DNA from: Ignavibacteriota bacterium
Lineage (GTDB): Bacteria > Bacteroidota > Ignavibacteria > Ignavibacteriales > Melioribacteraceae
Direction: 5' to 3'
Assembly: GCA_002698995.1 (NCBI GenBank)
Contig: PAAX01000020.1
Location: 1-64,000 of the forward strand
Length of the DNA: 64,000 nt
In this document: positions 9,221 through 18,717 of the stretch, piece after piece
Layout of the letters: the number at the start of each line of letters is the position of its first letter
How positions within the stretch are numbered: position 1 is the stretch's first letter
Notes under the pieces: model-generated
What the model was told of the DNA's origin: nothing
The model's input: the letters and a program-made list of their open reading frames with translations, nothing else
Databases searched by the model: none
Position numbers and translations under genes: made by a program

Positions 9221-9360
9221 AAAGAACCTTGTTTTTATTTGATTATAAGATTAATGAATTTAATAAAACTATCAGAAAGAATAATATTCGATTTACATTT
9301 TTAGACTTGGTTATCTTTTGTAAATTTAATAGAGAAATTTTTAGTTATTAGAGAAATGAG

Positions 9361-11742
9361 ATGAGAAAAATAGCAAACTTACTTTTGGCAGTAATATTAA
9401 TCCCGGTTTTAAATAATGCTCAGATACAGACTTCAATTCTTAAGGGAAAAATTTCGGATTCAAAAACAAATGAAGTGCTGGCAGATGCAATTGTATTTAT
9501 TTCCTATAATTTTATGAATAATACAAACGGCGACGGTGAATTCTCAATTAAGAATATTCCCTTTGGTGAATATGATCTTAAAGTATCGCGAATCGGATAT
9601 AAATCAGTTGAGAGGAAAATTTCAATTTCGGAAAAAACGAAAGAATTAATTATTAGTCTTGAACCATCGCTGATAAGATTAAATGATATAATTGTTTCAT
9701 CTGATAGAAATGAACACTTTGTAAAGAATTCAGTTTATTCTGTAAATGTAATTAGTAATGAATTGATTGAGGAAAAATCATTTAATACAGTTTCAGATGC
9801 TTTAAGCAAGGAAACCGGAATAAGCTTAATGCGAGACGGCATTTGGGGCACAGAGATTAATATTAGAGGATTAAGCAAAGAAAATATAGTTGCGTTAATT
9901 GATGGAAACCGCGTCTCAACTTCAACTGATGTTTCTGCAAGACTTTCAATGATAGATATGAATGATATTGATAGAGTTGAAGTTATTAAAGGAGCTTCTT
10001 CTTCAATATACGGCTCGGGTGCGACAGGCGGAGTGATTAACATTGTATCGAAAGAACCGGAAATGTTCTCATCATTTAGAATTAGAGGAAATGTTTCAAG
10101 TGGAATTAATTCTGTAAATAATCTTCTTTCAACTTCGGGAAATATTTTTCTTGGTGATGAAAGCTGGTCGGCAAAATTAAGCGGCTCATACAGAAAAGCA
10201 GAAAATACACAAACTCCTTCCGGTGAATTAAAAAATAGTCAATTTGAAGATTACAGTTATTCTGCTTCATTAAATTATTCTCCGTTTGATGAGAATTTCA
10301 TCAAAGTAAATTATCAATCATTTAAAGCGATTGATGTTGGAATTCCCGGCGCTTCTGTATTTCCGGTTACTGCTGATGTTCGTTATCCAGATGAAAAAAG
10401 AGAATTGTTTTCAATTGGATATGAAATTCAAAATCTTTCAAAAGTTATTTATAAAGTCAGTCTAAAATATTCAAATCAGTTTATTGGCAGAAATGTAGAG
10501 AACATTCCGAACATAATTCAAAATGTATCGGCTAGTCAAGGCAATCCGGCTAGACGAGTAAGCGTATTAAAGATTGCTCCTAATGCCGAACATAAAAGTA
10601 ATAATATTCATTTGCAGACAAACTTTATGTTATCCAAACATAATAATTTAATTACCGGGATTGATTACTGGGATAGAACATATTCGGGAAATAGAGAAAG
10701 ATTTCAGAAAATTGAAGTATTGAATGCACAGAATGAAGTTGTTAATACAATCAATAAAGTGTTTGGAGAAAAACCTTTACCTAATTCAAAGTACAGCAGC
10801 ATTGGCGTTTATGCACAGAATGATAATCAGTTAGTAGAAAATAAATTAAATCTTTCTTTAGGAGGAAGAGTTGATTTTATAAAAGTTACCGGAGAAAAAA
10901 CGTTAAATCCGATTTATGAAATAACAAATGGAAATATTGATTATGCTCCTCCAAATCAAAAAGTAATATGGAATGAAATTCAAGAAAATGATTTGTCATA
11001 CAGCGCTAATGCTGGATTGAGATATTCATTATTATCAAATCTCGATTTAACTTTAAGTGCCGGACTTTCATTCCGTTCTCCATCAATGGAAGAAAGATTC
11101 CAATATATTGATCAAGGAAGTTTTGTTAGAATTGGAAGTCCTGATCTTAAATCTGAACAAGGGAAATCCTTAGATTTTGGAGTAAGATATTATCAATCTG
11201 ATGTGAAAATTATATCAAGTGTTTTTTATAATTATTTTGATAATCTTGTAGCGGAAGTTCCCGGAACATTTGAAGGGAGAAACGCATTTATAAAAACAAA
11301 TATCGGAAAAGCTAGATTGTACGGTTTTGAAATTGATACTGAGTATAACTTTTATGATGATTATTTGGTTTATGCATCAGTTGCTTTTGTTAATGGTTAT
11401 GATATAACAAATGATGATAATCTTCCAGAAATACCGCCGTTTAACGGAATGATTGGATTTAGATTTGATCTAATTGATTTTCTTAAAGTTGATTTTAATT
11501 CTATATTTACTGCCGATCAAAATAAAACTGCACAAGGAGAAATAAATACTCCAGGTTTTGCATATTTTAATTTTTATCTTACAACGGAATTAATAAGATT
11601 ATCTGGTATGGGAATTGAATTTTCCGGAGGAATTGAAAACATGTTCAATAAAGAATATAGAAATCATTTATCAACAAACAGAGGATTTATAAAATCAGAA
11701 CCGGGAAGAAATTTATTTTTGAAAATGAACTTAAACTGGTAA
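9361..11742 (+). CDS. TonB-dependent outer-membrane receptor with carboxypeptidase-regulatory-like domain
   Basis: 793 aa. A signal peptide (residues 1-20) precedes a CarboxypepD_reg-like beta-sandwich (about 25-105: LKGKISDSKTNEVLADAIVFI ... IGYKSVERKI). Next come the plug domain (about 120-235, including LIDGNRV and IYGSGATGGVINI) and a 22-strand-type beta-barrel ending in NLFLKMNLNW with a terminal aromatic residue. It imports a ligand (siderophore, cobalamin, metal or oligosaccharide) using TonB/ExbB/ExbD energy. The ligand is not evident; no SusD-like gene is adjacent. A DMT permease begins 6 bp after its stop, implying co-transcription. Confidence 0.9.
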   Translation: MRKIANLLLAVILIPVLNNAQIQTSILKGKISDSKTNEVLADAIVFISYNFMNNTNGDGEFSIKNIPFGEYDLKVSRIGYKSVERKISISEKTKELIISLEPSLIRLNDIIVSSDRNEHFVKNSVYSVNVISNELIEEKSFNTVSDALSKETGISLMRDGIWGTEINIRGLSKENIVALIDGNRVSTSTDVSARLSMIDMNDIDRVEVIKGASSSIYGSGATGGVINIVSKEPEMFSSFRIRGNVSSGINSVNNLLSTSGNIFLGDESWSAKLSGSYRKAENTQTPSGELKNSQFEDYSYSASLNYSPFDENFIKVNYQSFKAIDVGIPGASVFPVTADVRYPDEKRELFSIGYEIQNLSKVIYKVSLKYSNQFIGRNVENIPNIIQNVSASQGNPARRVSVLKIAPNAEHKSNNIHLQTNFMLSKHNNLITGIDYWDRTYSGNRERFQKIEVLNAQNEVVNTINKVFGEKPLPNSKYSSIGVYAQNDNQLVENKLNLSLGGRVDFIKVTGEKTLNPIYEITNGNIDYAPPNQKVIWNEIQENDLSYSANAGLRYSLLSNLDLTLSAGLSFRSPSMEERFQYIDQGSFVRIGSPDLKSEQGKSLDFGVRYYQSDVKIISSVFYNYFDNLVAEVPGTFEGRNAFIKTNIGKARLYGFEIDTEYNFYDDYLVYASVAFVNGYDITNDDNLPEIPPFNGMIGFRFDLIDFLKVDFNSIFTADQNKTAQGEINTPGFAYFNFYLTTELIRLSGMGIEFSGGIENMFNKEYRNHLSTNRGFIKSEPGRNLFLKMNLNW

Positions 11743-11748
11743 TATAAA

Positions 11749-12663
11749 TTGCTTTGGTTTATAACCGCTTTATTATCATCCTTTTTATCTGCATCTTCAG
11801 CTATTGTGCAGAAGAAAGTTTTATTTAAAAGAGAACCGCTTGAGTTCTCTTTTATTTTAGCTCTCTTTAATCTAGTTTTTTCAATTCCGTTTTTCTTTTT
11901 TATCGATTTCTCAGTTATTAATTCTTTCAGTCTTTTTGTTCTTCTTATAAAATCTTTGATAGGAGTTTTTGCATTTTTATCTGTAATGACTGCACTTAAA
12001 AATCTGCAGATAAGCAGCGCTCTACCTTTGCTTGCATTAACTCCAGGATTTGTAGCACTGTTTGCTTATGTTTTTTTAGGTGAAGCTTTATCTTTATTTG
12101 AAGTAACTGGACTTGTACTGTTGACAGTCGGCACATATATTCTTGAAAGCAAAAACTTGAAAGAATTTATTTATCCTTTTGCATTATTTCTGAGATCAAA
12201 ATATCACAGATATATTCTGGCAGCATTACTTCTTTTTACAGCTTCATCAATACTTGATAAACTTCTTTTAGTTAAACTGAGTTTTACCCCAATTTCACTT
12301 ACGGCTTTTCAGCATTTGTATTTTGCTTTTATCTTTCTGATTATTTTTTTGGCGGTCAGAATTTTTAGAAAATCAAATAGTGAAAATAAATATAAATCAG
12401 TTTTGGATTTTGCTCCTTTATTTAAGAATAAAAGTGATTTCGGCTGGATTATGTTGATTTCTTTAATGACTATTGGGTATAGATTTACACAGGTTGCCGC
12501 TATAAGTATGGGTTCTGTTGCTCTTACTTTAGCAGTAAAAAGAACTTCAGTTTTATGGGCTACAATAATAGGTGGAAAAATATTTGAGGATACTAATCTG
12601 CTTAAGAAAACTGTAGCTGTAATTTTTATAGTAATCGGCGCTATATTAATATTCCAAGAATAA
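11749..12663 (+). CDS. EamA/DMT superfamily permease
   Basis: A 304-aa integral membrane protein with about ten helices arranged as two EamA repeats (roughly 1-135 and 150-304). The repeats share the pattern ALPLLALTPGFVALFAYVFLGE and SVALTLAVKRTSVLWATIIGG. It starts at a TTG 6 bp after the TonB receptor stop, the first start in a frame that opens at the first helix. DMT permeases export or import small metabolites; substrate unknown. Coupling to the TonB receptor suggests it may move the same ligand across the inner membrane, which is inference only. Confidence 0.8.
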   Translation: MLWFITALLSSFLSASSAIVQKKVLFKREPLEFSFILALFNLVFSIPFFFFIDFSVINSFSLFVLLIKSLIGVFAFLSVMTALKNLQISSALPLLALTPGFVALFAYVFLGEALSLFEVTGLVLLTVGTYILESKNLKEFIYPFALFLRSKYHRYILAALLLFTASSILDKLLLVKLSFTPISLTAFQHLYFAFIFLIIFLAVRIFRKSNSENKYKSVLDFAPLFKNKSDFGWIMLISLMTIGYRFTQVAAISMGSVALTLAVKRTSVLWATIIGGKIFEDTNLLKKTVAVIFIVIGAILIFQE

Positions 12664-12754
12664 TATCACAAACTCTTTCTAAATAAATTTGATTTCCTTT
12701 CGATTATATATAATTATATCGTTTATTCATTTTTCATAATCAAAATCGGCATAA

Positions 12755-13870
12755 ATGAAGAATTTATTTTTATCAGTAATAATCATTTTTCTTAGCCTTT
12801 CATGCGGAGTTGAACCGCATAGCACTCAAACCTTAAAGCATGAAGAAATAAAAAAAGCAGTAGATGAAATTCTAAATGATTCGAAGATACCTGGAATTCA
12901 AATCTCGGTTATAGATAATAAAACCGGTGAAGAAATTTTTTACTCGTCTGGATTTTCAGATTTTGAAAATCAAATTAAAATGACAAACAACGCCATTCTA
13001 AAAATCGGAAGTATAACTAAAAGTTTTACTGCTCTTTCAATATTAATTCTTGCTGATGAAGGAAAACTAAATCTAAACGACTCAATTGGTTTATATTTTA
13101 ATTCGATTGAAGATCAATTCAAGAATATTACAATAAAAGAATTAATGAATATGAACAGCGGACTTTCATGCTACTTTAATGATGACAATAATGAATATGT
13201 TGATAATCAAATTGAAGGAAATCATTCAAGATATTTTTCACCGGAAGAATTAATGGAACTTGGATTAAATATTTCCAAAGAAAATGGAATTCTCAGTAGT
13301 GATTTATTCCATTACAATAATACAAATTATATTATGCTTGGAATGATTATAGAAAAAGTAAGCGGATACAGCTACAGCGATTTTATAAAGATAAAAATTA
13401 CAGATAGATTGAATTTGAATTCTACATTCGTTCCAGAGAATAATTCTTATCCACAAAATTTAGCAGAAGGTTATTACATAAATTTCGAAAATGATAAAAT
13501 AACAAATTATACCGATGTTGATCTTTCCTATGTATGGAGTGCTGGATCACTAATTTCAAATGCATCCGATTTATGCAGATGGATTTCTGCAGTCGCTTCC
13601 AGTCAAATTATTTTTGGAGAAACTGGAAATTATATATACAATGGATTTAAGATTGATGAAGGTGTTCATTATACATCGGGATTGCTTTATGAATCCATTA
13701 ACTCAAAGTTATGGCATAATGGAACTGTTCATGGTTATCATGGTGAATTATCTTATCTAAAAGATAGACAAATTGCAATTGCTGTTTTATCAAACGCCAA
13801 CATAATCGGTATTGAAAAAGATCATGTAAAAGAGTTAATGAACAAGATTATTGAAATAGTTAGAGACTAG
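12755..13870 (+). CDS. Serine beta-lactamase-like hydrolase, lipoprotein
   Basis: A 371-aa member of the class C beta-lactamase/DD-peptidase (Beta-lactamase, PF00144) family. The signal peptide ends in a lipobox (LSLSC, Cys17). Active-site motifs are intact: SITK with nucleophile Ser86 and Lys89, Tyr187-Asn188-Asn189, and HNG at 321-323 in place of KTG. HxG is common in the carboxypeptidase/esterase branches, so the protein is more likely a D-aminopeptidase, DD-carboxypeptidase or esterase than a resistance enzyme. It is convergent with the following acyltransferase, with the stop codons only 2 bp apart. Confidence 0.82.
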   Translation: MKNLFLSVIIIFLSLSCGVEPHSTQTLKHEEIKKAVDEILNDSKIPGIQISVIDNKTGEEIFYSSGFSDFENQIKMTNNAILKIGSITKSFTALSILILADEGKLNLNDSIGLYFNSIEDQFKNITIKELMNMNSGLSCYFNDDNNEYVDNQIEGNHSRYFSPEELMELGLNISKENGILSSDLFHYNNTNYIMLGMIIEKVSGYSYSDFIKIKITDRLNLNSTFVPENNSYPQNLAEGYYINFENDKITNYTDVDLSYVWSAGSLISNASDLCRWISAVASSQIIFGETGNYIYNGFKIDEGVHYTSGLLYESINSKLWHNGTVHGYHGELSYLKDRQIAIAVLSNANIIGIEKDHVKELMNKIIEIVRD

Positions 13871-13872
13871 TT

Positions 13873-14997
13873 CTAAATATTCTTTTTGTAGCACCTTCTT
13901 CTTTTATGAAGTTTATGTTCAAAAAATCTCCACTGTGCCTGCACTTTGGAGTTTGTCTCAAGTTCGCGGTTGGTTTCTACGGTTTTTATTTTATTTTTTA
14001 TGATAAGCTTATTTATTTCACACATAAGAATCGCGTTAACACCTTTGTCCTGCATATCGGGTCTAACTGCAGTTAAGTATAAATCCAATCCTTTATTGTT
14101 TTTCATAGCTTTTAGAATGTGAATAAATCCAAATGGAAGCAGACTTCCGTTGGCTTTTTGAAATGCAGTTGAAAGTGAAGGCATTGTAATTCCAAACGCT
14201 ACCATTTCATTTTTATCATTCATTACTACGGGAAGATATTCCGGTTTTATAAATCCAAAATACTGCTTTACATACATATCAATCTGCTTTTCAGAAAGTT
14301 CTACAAAACCATGCAGTTCTTGATATGTCATATTTATTAAGTGGAACATCTCGTGTGCATAAGGAAGAAATTCTTTTGCTTTGTTAACTTTTAACAGATG
14401 AAGATTATTTCTCTTTAAAGATATTTCGGCTATTCTACTTATCTTGTCGGGAATTTCATCGGAAGTAATATTCACTTGAAACTCAACCCAGTCAATGTCT
14501 TTCTCGTAACCATTTTTTTCAATTAATTCTGGATAATACTCATAATTATAAATTGAACCTATAGTGCTCAGTTCATCAAAACCTTCAATCAATGTCCCTT
14601 CGCCGTCCATATCAGTAAAACCGAGAGGACCATTAACAAGATTCATTCCCTTTTCTTTTCCCCAATCCTCAACCGCTTTCAAAAGAGCAGAAGAAACTTC
14701 ATTGTTATTAATAAAATCGAACCATCCAAAACGGACTATCTTTGTATTAAACTTCTTATTGTATTTATGATTAATTAATCCGGCAATTCTTCCAACAATT
14801 TTATCTTCATTATAAGCAAGCCAATATTTGGTTTCATAAAAATCAAACGCTGGATTTTTATCTCTGCTTAATAAAAAGAGTTCTTCTTTTTTTAGAGGTG
14901 GAACCCAGTACTTATTTTCTTTATATAGCTCATATTGGAAATCAATAAATTTCTTTAAATCATTTTTGGATGTAACTTCTTTTAAATCAATATTCAT
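13873..14997 (-). CDS. GNAT-like acyl-CoA N-acyltransferase of a Bacteroidota-type family
   Basis: 374 aa from the ATG at 14997; a TTG at 15039 would add 14 residues, but the family start matches MNIDLKEVTSKND. The N-terminal half carries FIDFQYELYKENKYWVPPL, the motif NPAFDFYETKYWLAY, and NGPLGFTDMDGEGTLIEGFD. The C-terminal half holds a GNAT-like fold (LTAVRPDMQDKGVNAILMCEINK) that resembles motif A. Homologues are frequently labelled 'GTP cyclohydrolase' in databases, apparently in error; nothing here suggests that activity. Substrate is unknown. It is monocistronic and divergent from the GH57 gene. Confidence 0.7.
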   Translation of the reverse strand: MNIDLKEVTSKNDLKKFIDFQYELYKENKYWVPPLKKEELFLLSRDKNPAFDFYETKYWLAYNEDKIVGRIAGLINHKYNKKFNTKIVRFGWFDFINNNEVSSALLKAVEDWGKEKGMNLVNGPLGFTDMDGEGTLIEGFDELSTIGSIYNYEYYPELIEKNGYEKDIDWVEFQVNITSDEIPDKISRIAEISLKRNNLHLLKVNKAKEFLPYAHEMFHLINMTYQELHGFVELSEKQIDMYVKQYFGFIKPEYLPVVMNDKNEMVAFGITMPSLSTAFQKANGSLLPFGFIHILKAMKNNKGLDLYLTAVRPDMQDKGVNAILMCEINKLIIKNKIKTVETNRELETNSKVQAQWRFFEHKLHKRRRCYKKNI

Positions 14998-15262
14998 TTT
15001 CACTACAATTTTTTTATAGAAGATTCGGAATAGAAACAATGCCGAAAAATTAATTAATAGACTTCACTAAAAAGATAAAAATAATTCATAGATGCAAATA
15101 ACTTATTTCAGCTTAGTAAAAGTAAATTTTATTATACAGCTTATAATGAATGAATCAAACAGTAAAATTTCTTTTTTTAATAGGAATTCTTTGCAATTGC
15201 GTATCAGTTACCGAAATAATATATTGACACAATTTTATTCAAAACAATGAAAGAAATAAATA

Positions 15263-18200
15263 ATGAGAAGAATTATCATCCTCTTGCTGCTAAGCCTTTC
15301 CTTAATTGTTAAAGGAGAGGAAGGGAACTCGAAAAATAATCCTCCAATTTATATTGCATTCTTATGGCACATGCATCAACCGATATACTGGCCCGGAGAA
15401 ACAATAGTTCAAACTCAGCAGGGAAATCACTATCCTTATTCTGTTTATGACATTCACAATTCCAGGTTAGGACCTTATACAAACTGGCCAAAAGATGCAG
15501 TTATGAAAGGGATAAACGCAAATTTGCCGAACTTTGGTGCTCAGGTTAGTTTTTCCGGTTCATTAATAGAAAATCTAAATAATCTAGAATCAATAGGAAA
15601 CGGAAATTTTCAGAATTGGAAAAGTCATTGGAATTATATTAAAACTCAGAACACATCTTTAGGTAATCCAAGAATTGATATGGTTGGATTTGGTTATCAT
15701 CATCCTTTAATGGGATTGATAGAGTATAATGATATAAGAAAACAGATTCAGGCTCATAAACAAATATTATCTCAAAATTTCAGCGGAAGTTATTCAAAAG
15801 GAATATTCCCACCTGAGAATGCGTTTGCACCTCATATGATTCCGGCACTAGCTGATGAAGGAATTGAATGGGTTTTAGTTGATAATATTCATTTTGATAG
15901 GGCAGCACAAAATTATCCTTTCAATACCGGTGGAAATATTTATGAACCAAACAAAGCTGATATTATAAATGAAGATCCTGGTGATTGGGTTCAGTTGAAT
16001 AATCTTTGGGCACCGACAAAAGTATCTGCACAATGGGGACATCAGCCTCACTTTGTTGAATATACTGATCCGGCAACAGGACAGAAATCAAGAGTAATTG
16101 CAGTTCCGGCTAGCAGATATTTGGGTAATGAAGATGGAAGAGGTGGATTTGGCGCATTAAATTATGAATCGGTTATGAGTCAGCTTGAACCATACAACAC
16201 CGATCCCGATCATCCGATTCTTGTTGTTCTTCATCATGATGGAGATAATTACGGCGGTGGTACAGACAGCTATTATGGAAGTAATTTCCAAAATTTTGTG
16301 AATTGGCTTTTGGCTAATCCATCTAGATTTGTCTGCACAACAATTGAAGATTATCTTGAAATGTTTCCACCGGATGAAAATTACGTTATTCATGTTGAAA
16401 ACGGAAGCTGGAGCGGAGCTGATAACGGTGACCCTGAATTTAAGAAATGGCTTGGGGATCCAAATGATGAAGGGTATTCTCCCGATTATCACAGTTGGTC
16501 AGTTGTTACCGCTGCAAAAAATTATGTTGAAACTGCAGATGATATTAATCCCGGCAGTTCGGCAACTCAAAATGCATGGAAATATTTTCTTAATTCACAA
16601 GCAAGCGATTACTGGTATTGGGATTTTTCAATTGACGGTATTTGGGATGCACATCCAACCAGAGCTGCTAATTTGGCAATACCATATGCCCAGCAGGTTA
16701 TAAACGGGCAAACAGATAATACCGGACCAACAATTTTTCATCCTCAAAGAGAGCCATATAATCCGGGTGGAACAGAGTGGAATCAATCAATGTCAAGTGA
16801 TTTTACGGTTTGGACTTTTGTTTATGATGTGAGCGGACTTCAATCAGTAAAACTAAAATATAGAATTGATTCCGATGGAGTCAATTCACTCCTTACATCT
16901 GATAACGAAACCTATTCAGGTGGTTCTGACGTAGGAGACTGGGTTGAAATTACAATGACTGAATCAACTTATCCAACACAGACAAATATTTCTCCAATGT
17001 TTCGTTCAAAATATTATGAAGCAGAGGTTAAAGATTTAGATAATGTACTATTGGATTATTATGTGGAAGCAGTTGATCAAAATGGAAATATTACCAAATC
17101 AATGATTAAGCATGTTTGGGTAGGTAATTATTCAAGCGGCGGGGGTGGAGGAAATTCCAACTTAACAATTTCTCCGGATGATCCGACTAATGAAGATCTA
17201 ATAACTATAAAAATTGTTAATGCTTCGCAAGGTGCTAAACTTCATTGGGGAGTAAATGCGCAAGGAAGCAATTGGGTGACTCCAAATCAAGTTTACTGGC
17301 CTAATGGTTCAGAATTATTTGACGGAAGCGGACCTGCAGTAGAATCTCCATTCACTGGAAATGATACATTAACAATTCAGATTGGACCGTTTAATAAACC
17401 TGAACAGACAGTGACATCAGTAGATTTTGTAATTCATTACAATGATAATACTTGGGATAATAATAACGGGCAGGATTATCATATAACTTTTGGAGGAGGA
17501 AGCAATCAAAATCCGTTTAATATTAACGGCAGTCTTGATGAATCAGCAACACTGTTAATTAGTAATTCCACTGCTGAACTTTATGTTGATTGGCAGTCGC
17601 CCTATTTATATTTAGCAACAAAATCGGCACAACAGCAAGGGGGAGATATTTTTCTGCTTATTTCAAATGATGTATCCTCCTCAATGCAGGCTCCTTGGGG
17701 TAAGAGCGGATCAGTTGCTTCATACTCAGCGTTTGTAGGAAACGAAAGCACAAATAATTATAACTCATGGTTTGATCAGTCGGGAACTGCATATTCTGCT
17801 GCTGGTAATTATCTTGAAGCAGCTATTAATCTTGAAGAGGAGTTTGGAACTATTCCAAACAATATTTATTTAGCCGTTGCAAAGTATGGAACCGATGACG
17901 GCAGCTCTTTGACCGGACAATTACCGAGCGGAAATAGCAATGGTAATATTGAGGCTGATGAGTTCTACGATTTTAATTTTGTTATAACTTCTGTTGAAGA
18001 TGATATTCAATTACCTGCTCAATTTTCATTAGAACAGAATTATCCGAATCCATTCAATCCAACAACCAGTATTGAGTACTCAGTTCCTAGTAGTGAGTAT
18101 GTGAGTTTGAAGGTATATGATGTTTTAGGGAATGAAGTAGCAACACTAGTAAACGGACAAAAATCAGCTGGTAGACATGAAGTGAAATTTAATGCTTCTA

Positions 18201-18280
18201 GTCTTTCAACAGGAATGTATATCTATAGAATTCAAGCGGGTAATTTTAATCAAGTCCGTAAGATGATGTTGGTTAAGTAG
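15263..18280 (+). CDS. Secreted GH57-family glucan hydrolase with T9SS C-terminal sorting domain
   Basis: 1005 aa. A signal peptide (1-18) is followed by a GH57 (beta/alpha)7-barrel with the family opening IAFLWHMHQPIYW and GYHHPLMG. Predicted nucleophile is Glu185 in FPPENAF, and the acid/base is in LHHDGDN (Asp326 or Asp328). Two or three beta-sandwich modules follow. One at about 640-750 resembles starch-binding CBM25-type domains, and one at about 765-915 resembles a glucodextranase C-terminal/DOMON-like module. The last 80 residues form a Por secretion (type A T9SS) sorting domain: FSLEQNYPNPFNPTTSIEYS, VYDVLGNEVATLV, GMYIYRI. The enzyme is thus exported across both membranes and probably anchored at the surface to attack alpha-glucans. 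It is monocistronic. Confidence 0.88.
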   Translation: MRRIIILLLLSLSLIVKGEEGNSKNNPPIYIAFLWHMHQPIYWPGETIVQTQQGNHYPYSVYDIHNSRLGPYTNWPKDAVMKGINANLPNFGAQVSFSGSLIENLNNLESIGNGNFQNWKSHWNYIKTQNTSLGNPRIDMVGFGYHHPLMGLIEYNDIRKQIQAHKQILSQNFSGSYSKGIFPPENAFAPHMIPALADEGIEWVLVDNIHFDRAAQNYPFNTGGNIYEPNKADIINEDPGDWVQLNNLWAPTKVSAQWGHQPHFVEYTDPATGQKSRVIAVPASRYLGNEDGRGGFGALNYESVMSQLEPYNTDPDHPILVVLHHDGDNYGGGTDSYYGSNFQNFVNWLLANPSRFVCTTIEDYLEMFPPDENYVIHVENGSWSGADNGDPEFKKWLGDPNDEGYSPDYHSWSVVTAAKNYVETADDINPGSSATQNAWKYFLNSQASDYWYWDFSIDGIWDAHPTRAANLAIPYAQQVINGQTDNTGPTIFHPQREPYNPGGTEWNQSMSSDFTVWTFVYDVSGLQSVKLKYRIDSDGVNSLLTSDNETYSGGSDVGDWVEITMTESTYPTQTNISPMFRSKYYEAEVKDLDNVLLDYYVEAVDQNGNITKSMIKHVWVGNYSSGGGGGNSNLTISPDDPTNEDLITIKIVNASQGAKLHWGVNAQGSNWVTPNQVYWPNGSELFDGSGPAVESPFTGNDTLTIQIGPFNKPEQTVTSVDFVIHYNDNTWDNNNGQDYHITFGGGSNQNPFNINGSLDESATLLISNSTAELYVDWQSPYLYLATKSAQQQGGDIFLLISNDVSSSMQAPWGKSGSVASYSAFVGNESTNNYNSWFDQSGTAYSAAGNYLEAAINLEEEFGTIPNNIYLAVAKYGTDDGSSLTGQLPSGNSNGNIEADEFYDFNFVITSVEDDIQLPAQFSLEQNYPNPFNPTTSIEYSVPSSEYVSLKVYDVLGNEVATLVNGQKSAGRHEVKFNASSLSTGMYIYRIQAGNFNQVRKMMLVK

Positions 18281-18358
18281 TTTCGTTGAAACGTAAAGAC
18301 GTAAAAACGTAGAGATGTTAAGAAGTTGAGAAGTAGAAATGTAATTTATAACATTTAA

Positions 18359-18583
18359 AAACCTCCGAGGTTTATTCCCGAAGGGAGTCATTTGGATAAA
18401 ACCTCGGAGGTTTGCATTTTAGGAACACCTCAGATTATGACTTCTCGATGCGTCGCTTCGTTCCTTACTCGAAGTGAATCATGTCAGTTCAAGTAATCAT
18501 CCGTTTTGCCAAGACGAAAGCGAGGCAGGATGGGAATCGAGAACTCTTCAATGTGGGCTAATGTTTGAAAACCTCGGAGGTCT
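18359..18583. repeat. Three copies of a 15-bp near-palindrome
   Basis: AAACCTCCGAGGTTT at 18359-18373 is the exact reverse complement of AAACCTCGGAGGTTT at 18399-18413, forming an inverted pair around a 25-nt loop. Each arm is also nearly self-complementary. A third copy with one change lies at 18569-18583. The second and third are both followed by the same tail (T[T/C]TGCATTTT), so they are direct repeats of a unit of about 22 bp. The first pair could also terminate the GH57 transcript. Confidence 0.85.
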
Positions 18584-18610
18584 GCATTTTAAGATTTGAT
18601 TACAAATTCT

Positions 18611-18638
18611 GTAGAGAAACGCCGCGGCGTGTCTCTAC
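18611..18638. repeat. GC-rich palindrome followed by GTTAAATTAAAT
   Basis: A 28-bp imperfect palindrome with arms GTAGAGA and TCTCTAC around CGCCGCGGCG, in otherwise AT-rich DNA. It is followed by TGTTAAATTAAAT. The same trailer follows the hairpin at 18689-18711, so the two appear to be members of one intergenic repeat family. Confidence 0.75.
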
Positions 18639-18688
18639 TGTTAAATTAAATCATGAAGAATATATAATGAACCGCTAAATTTTTAAAA

Positions 18689-18711
18689 AGAGAAGTAGGG
18701 TGCAACTTCTC
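18689..18711. repeat. Hairpin repeat, possible terminator of the VTT-domain gene
   Basis: Stem AGAGAAGT/ACTTCTCT (8 bp) with a 7-nt loop, followed by ACCAGTTAAATTAAAT. It lies 7 bp beyond the stop of the minus-strand gene and shares its trailer with the palindrome at 18611. Confidence 0.6.
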
Positions 18712-18717
18712 TACCAG

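Larger units (their letters stand above)
18281..18717. other. Gene-free intergenic repeat island
   Basis: 437 bp between the convergent GH57 and VTT-domain genes, with no credible reading frame. In order it holds a degenerate 8-9-bp purine-rich microsatellite (about 18288-18340, variants of ACGTAAAG/AAGTTGAG), a pair of inverted AAACCTC palindromes, a stretch of locally GC-richer unique sequence (about 18425-18545), a third AAACCTC copy, and two hairpins that each end CTCTAC then GTTAAATTAAAT. The composition differs from the genes on either side. Confidence 0.8.

Noticed and set aside
12755-13870. Antibiotic-resistance beta-lactamase
   Set aside because: The third motif is HNG rather than KTG and the protein is a lipoprotein of the broad PF00144 group; peptidase or esterase activity is more likely.
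13873-14997. GTP cyclohydrolase
   Set aside because: Database relatives often carry this name, but no cyclohydrolase motifs (zinc Cys/His set) are seen; the C-terminal half looks GNAT-like.
16157-16703. Frames of 111 and 124 codons inside the GH57 gene
   Set aside because: They overlap the GH57 catalytic domain whose motifs are intact in the long frame; no independent support.
18425-18545. tRNA or small RNA gene in the locally GC-richer part of the repeat island
   Set aside because: No cloverleaf, no T-loop GTTCNANNC box in the right context and no acceptor stem could be found.
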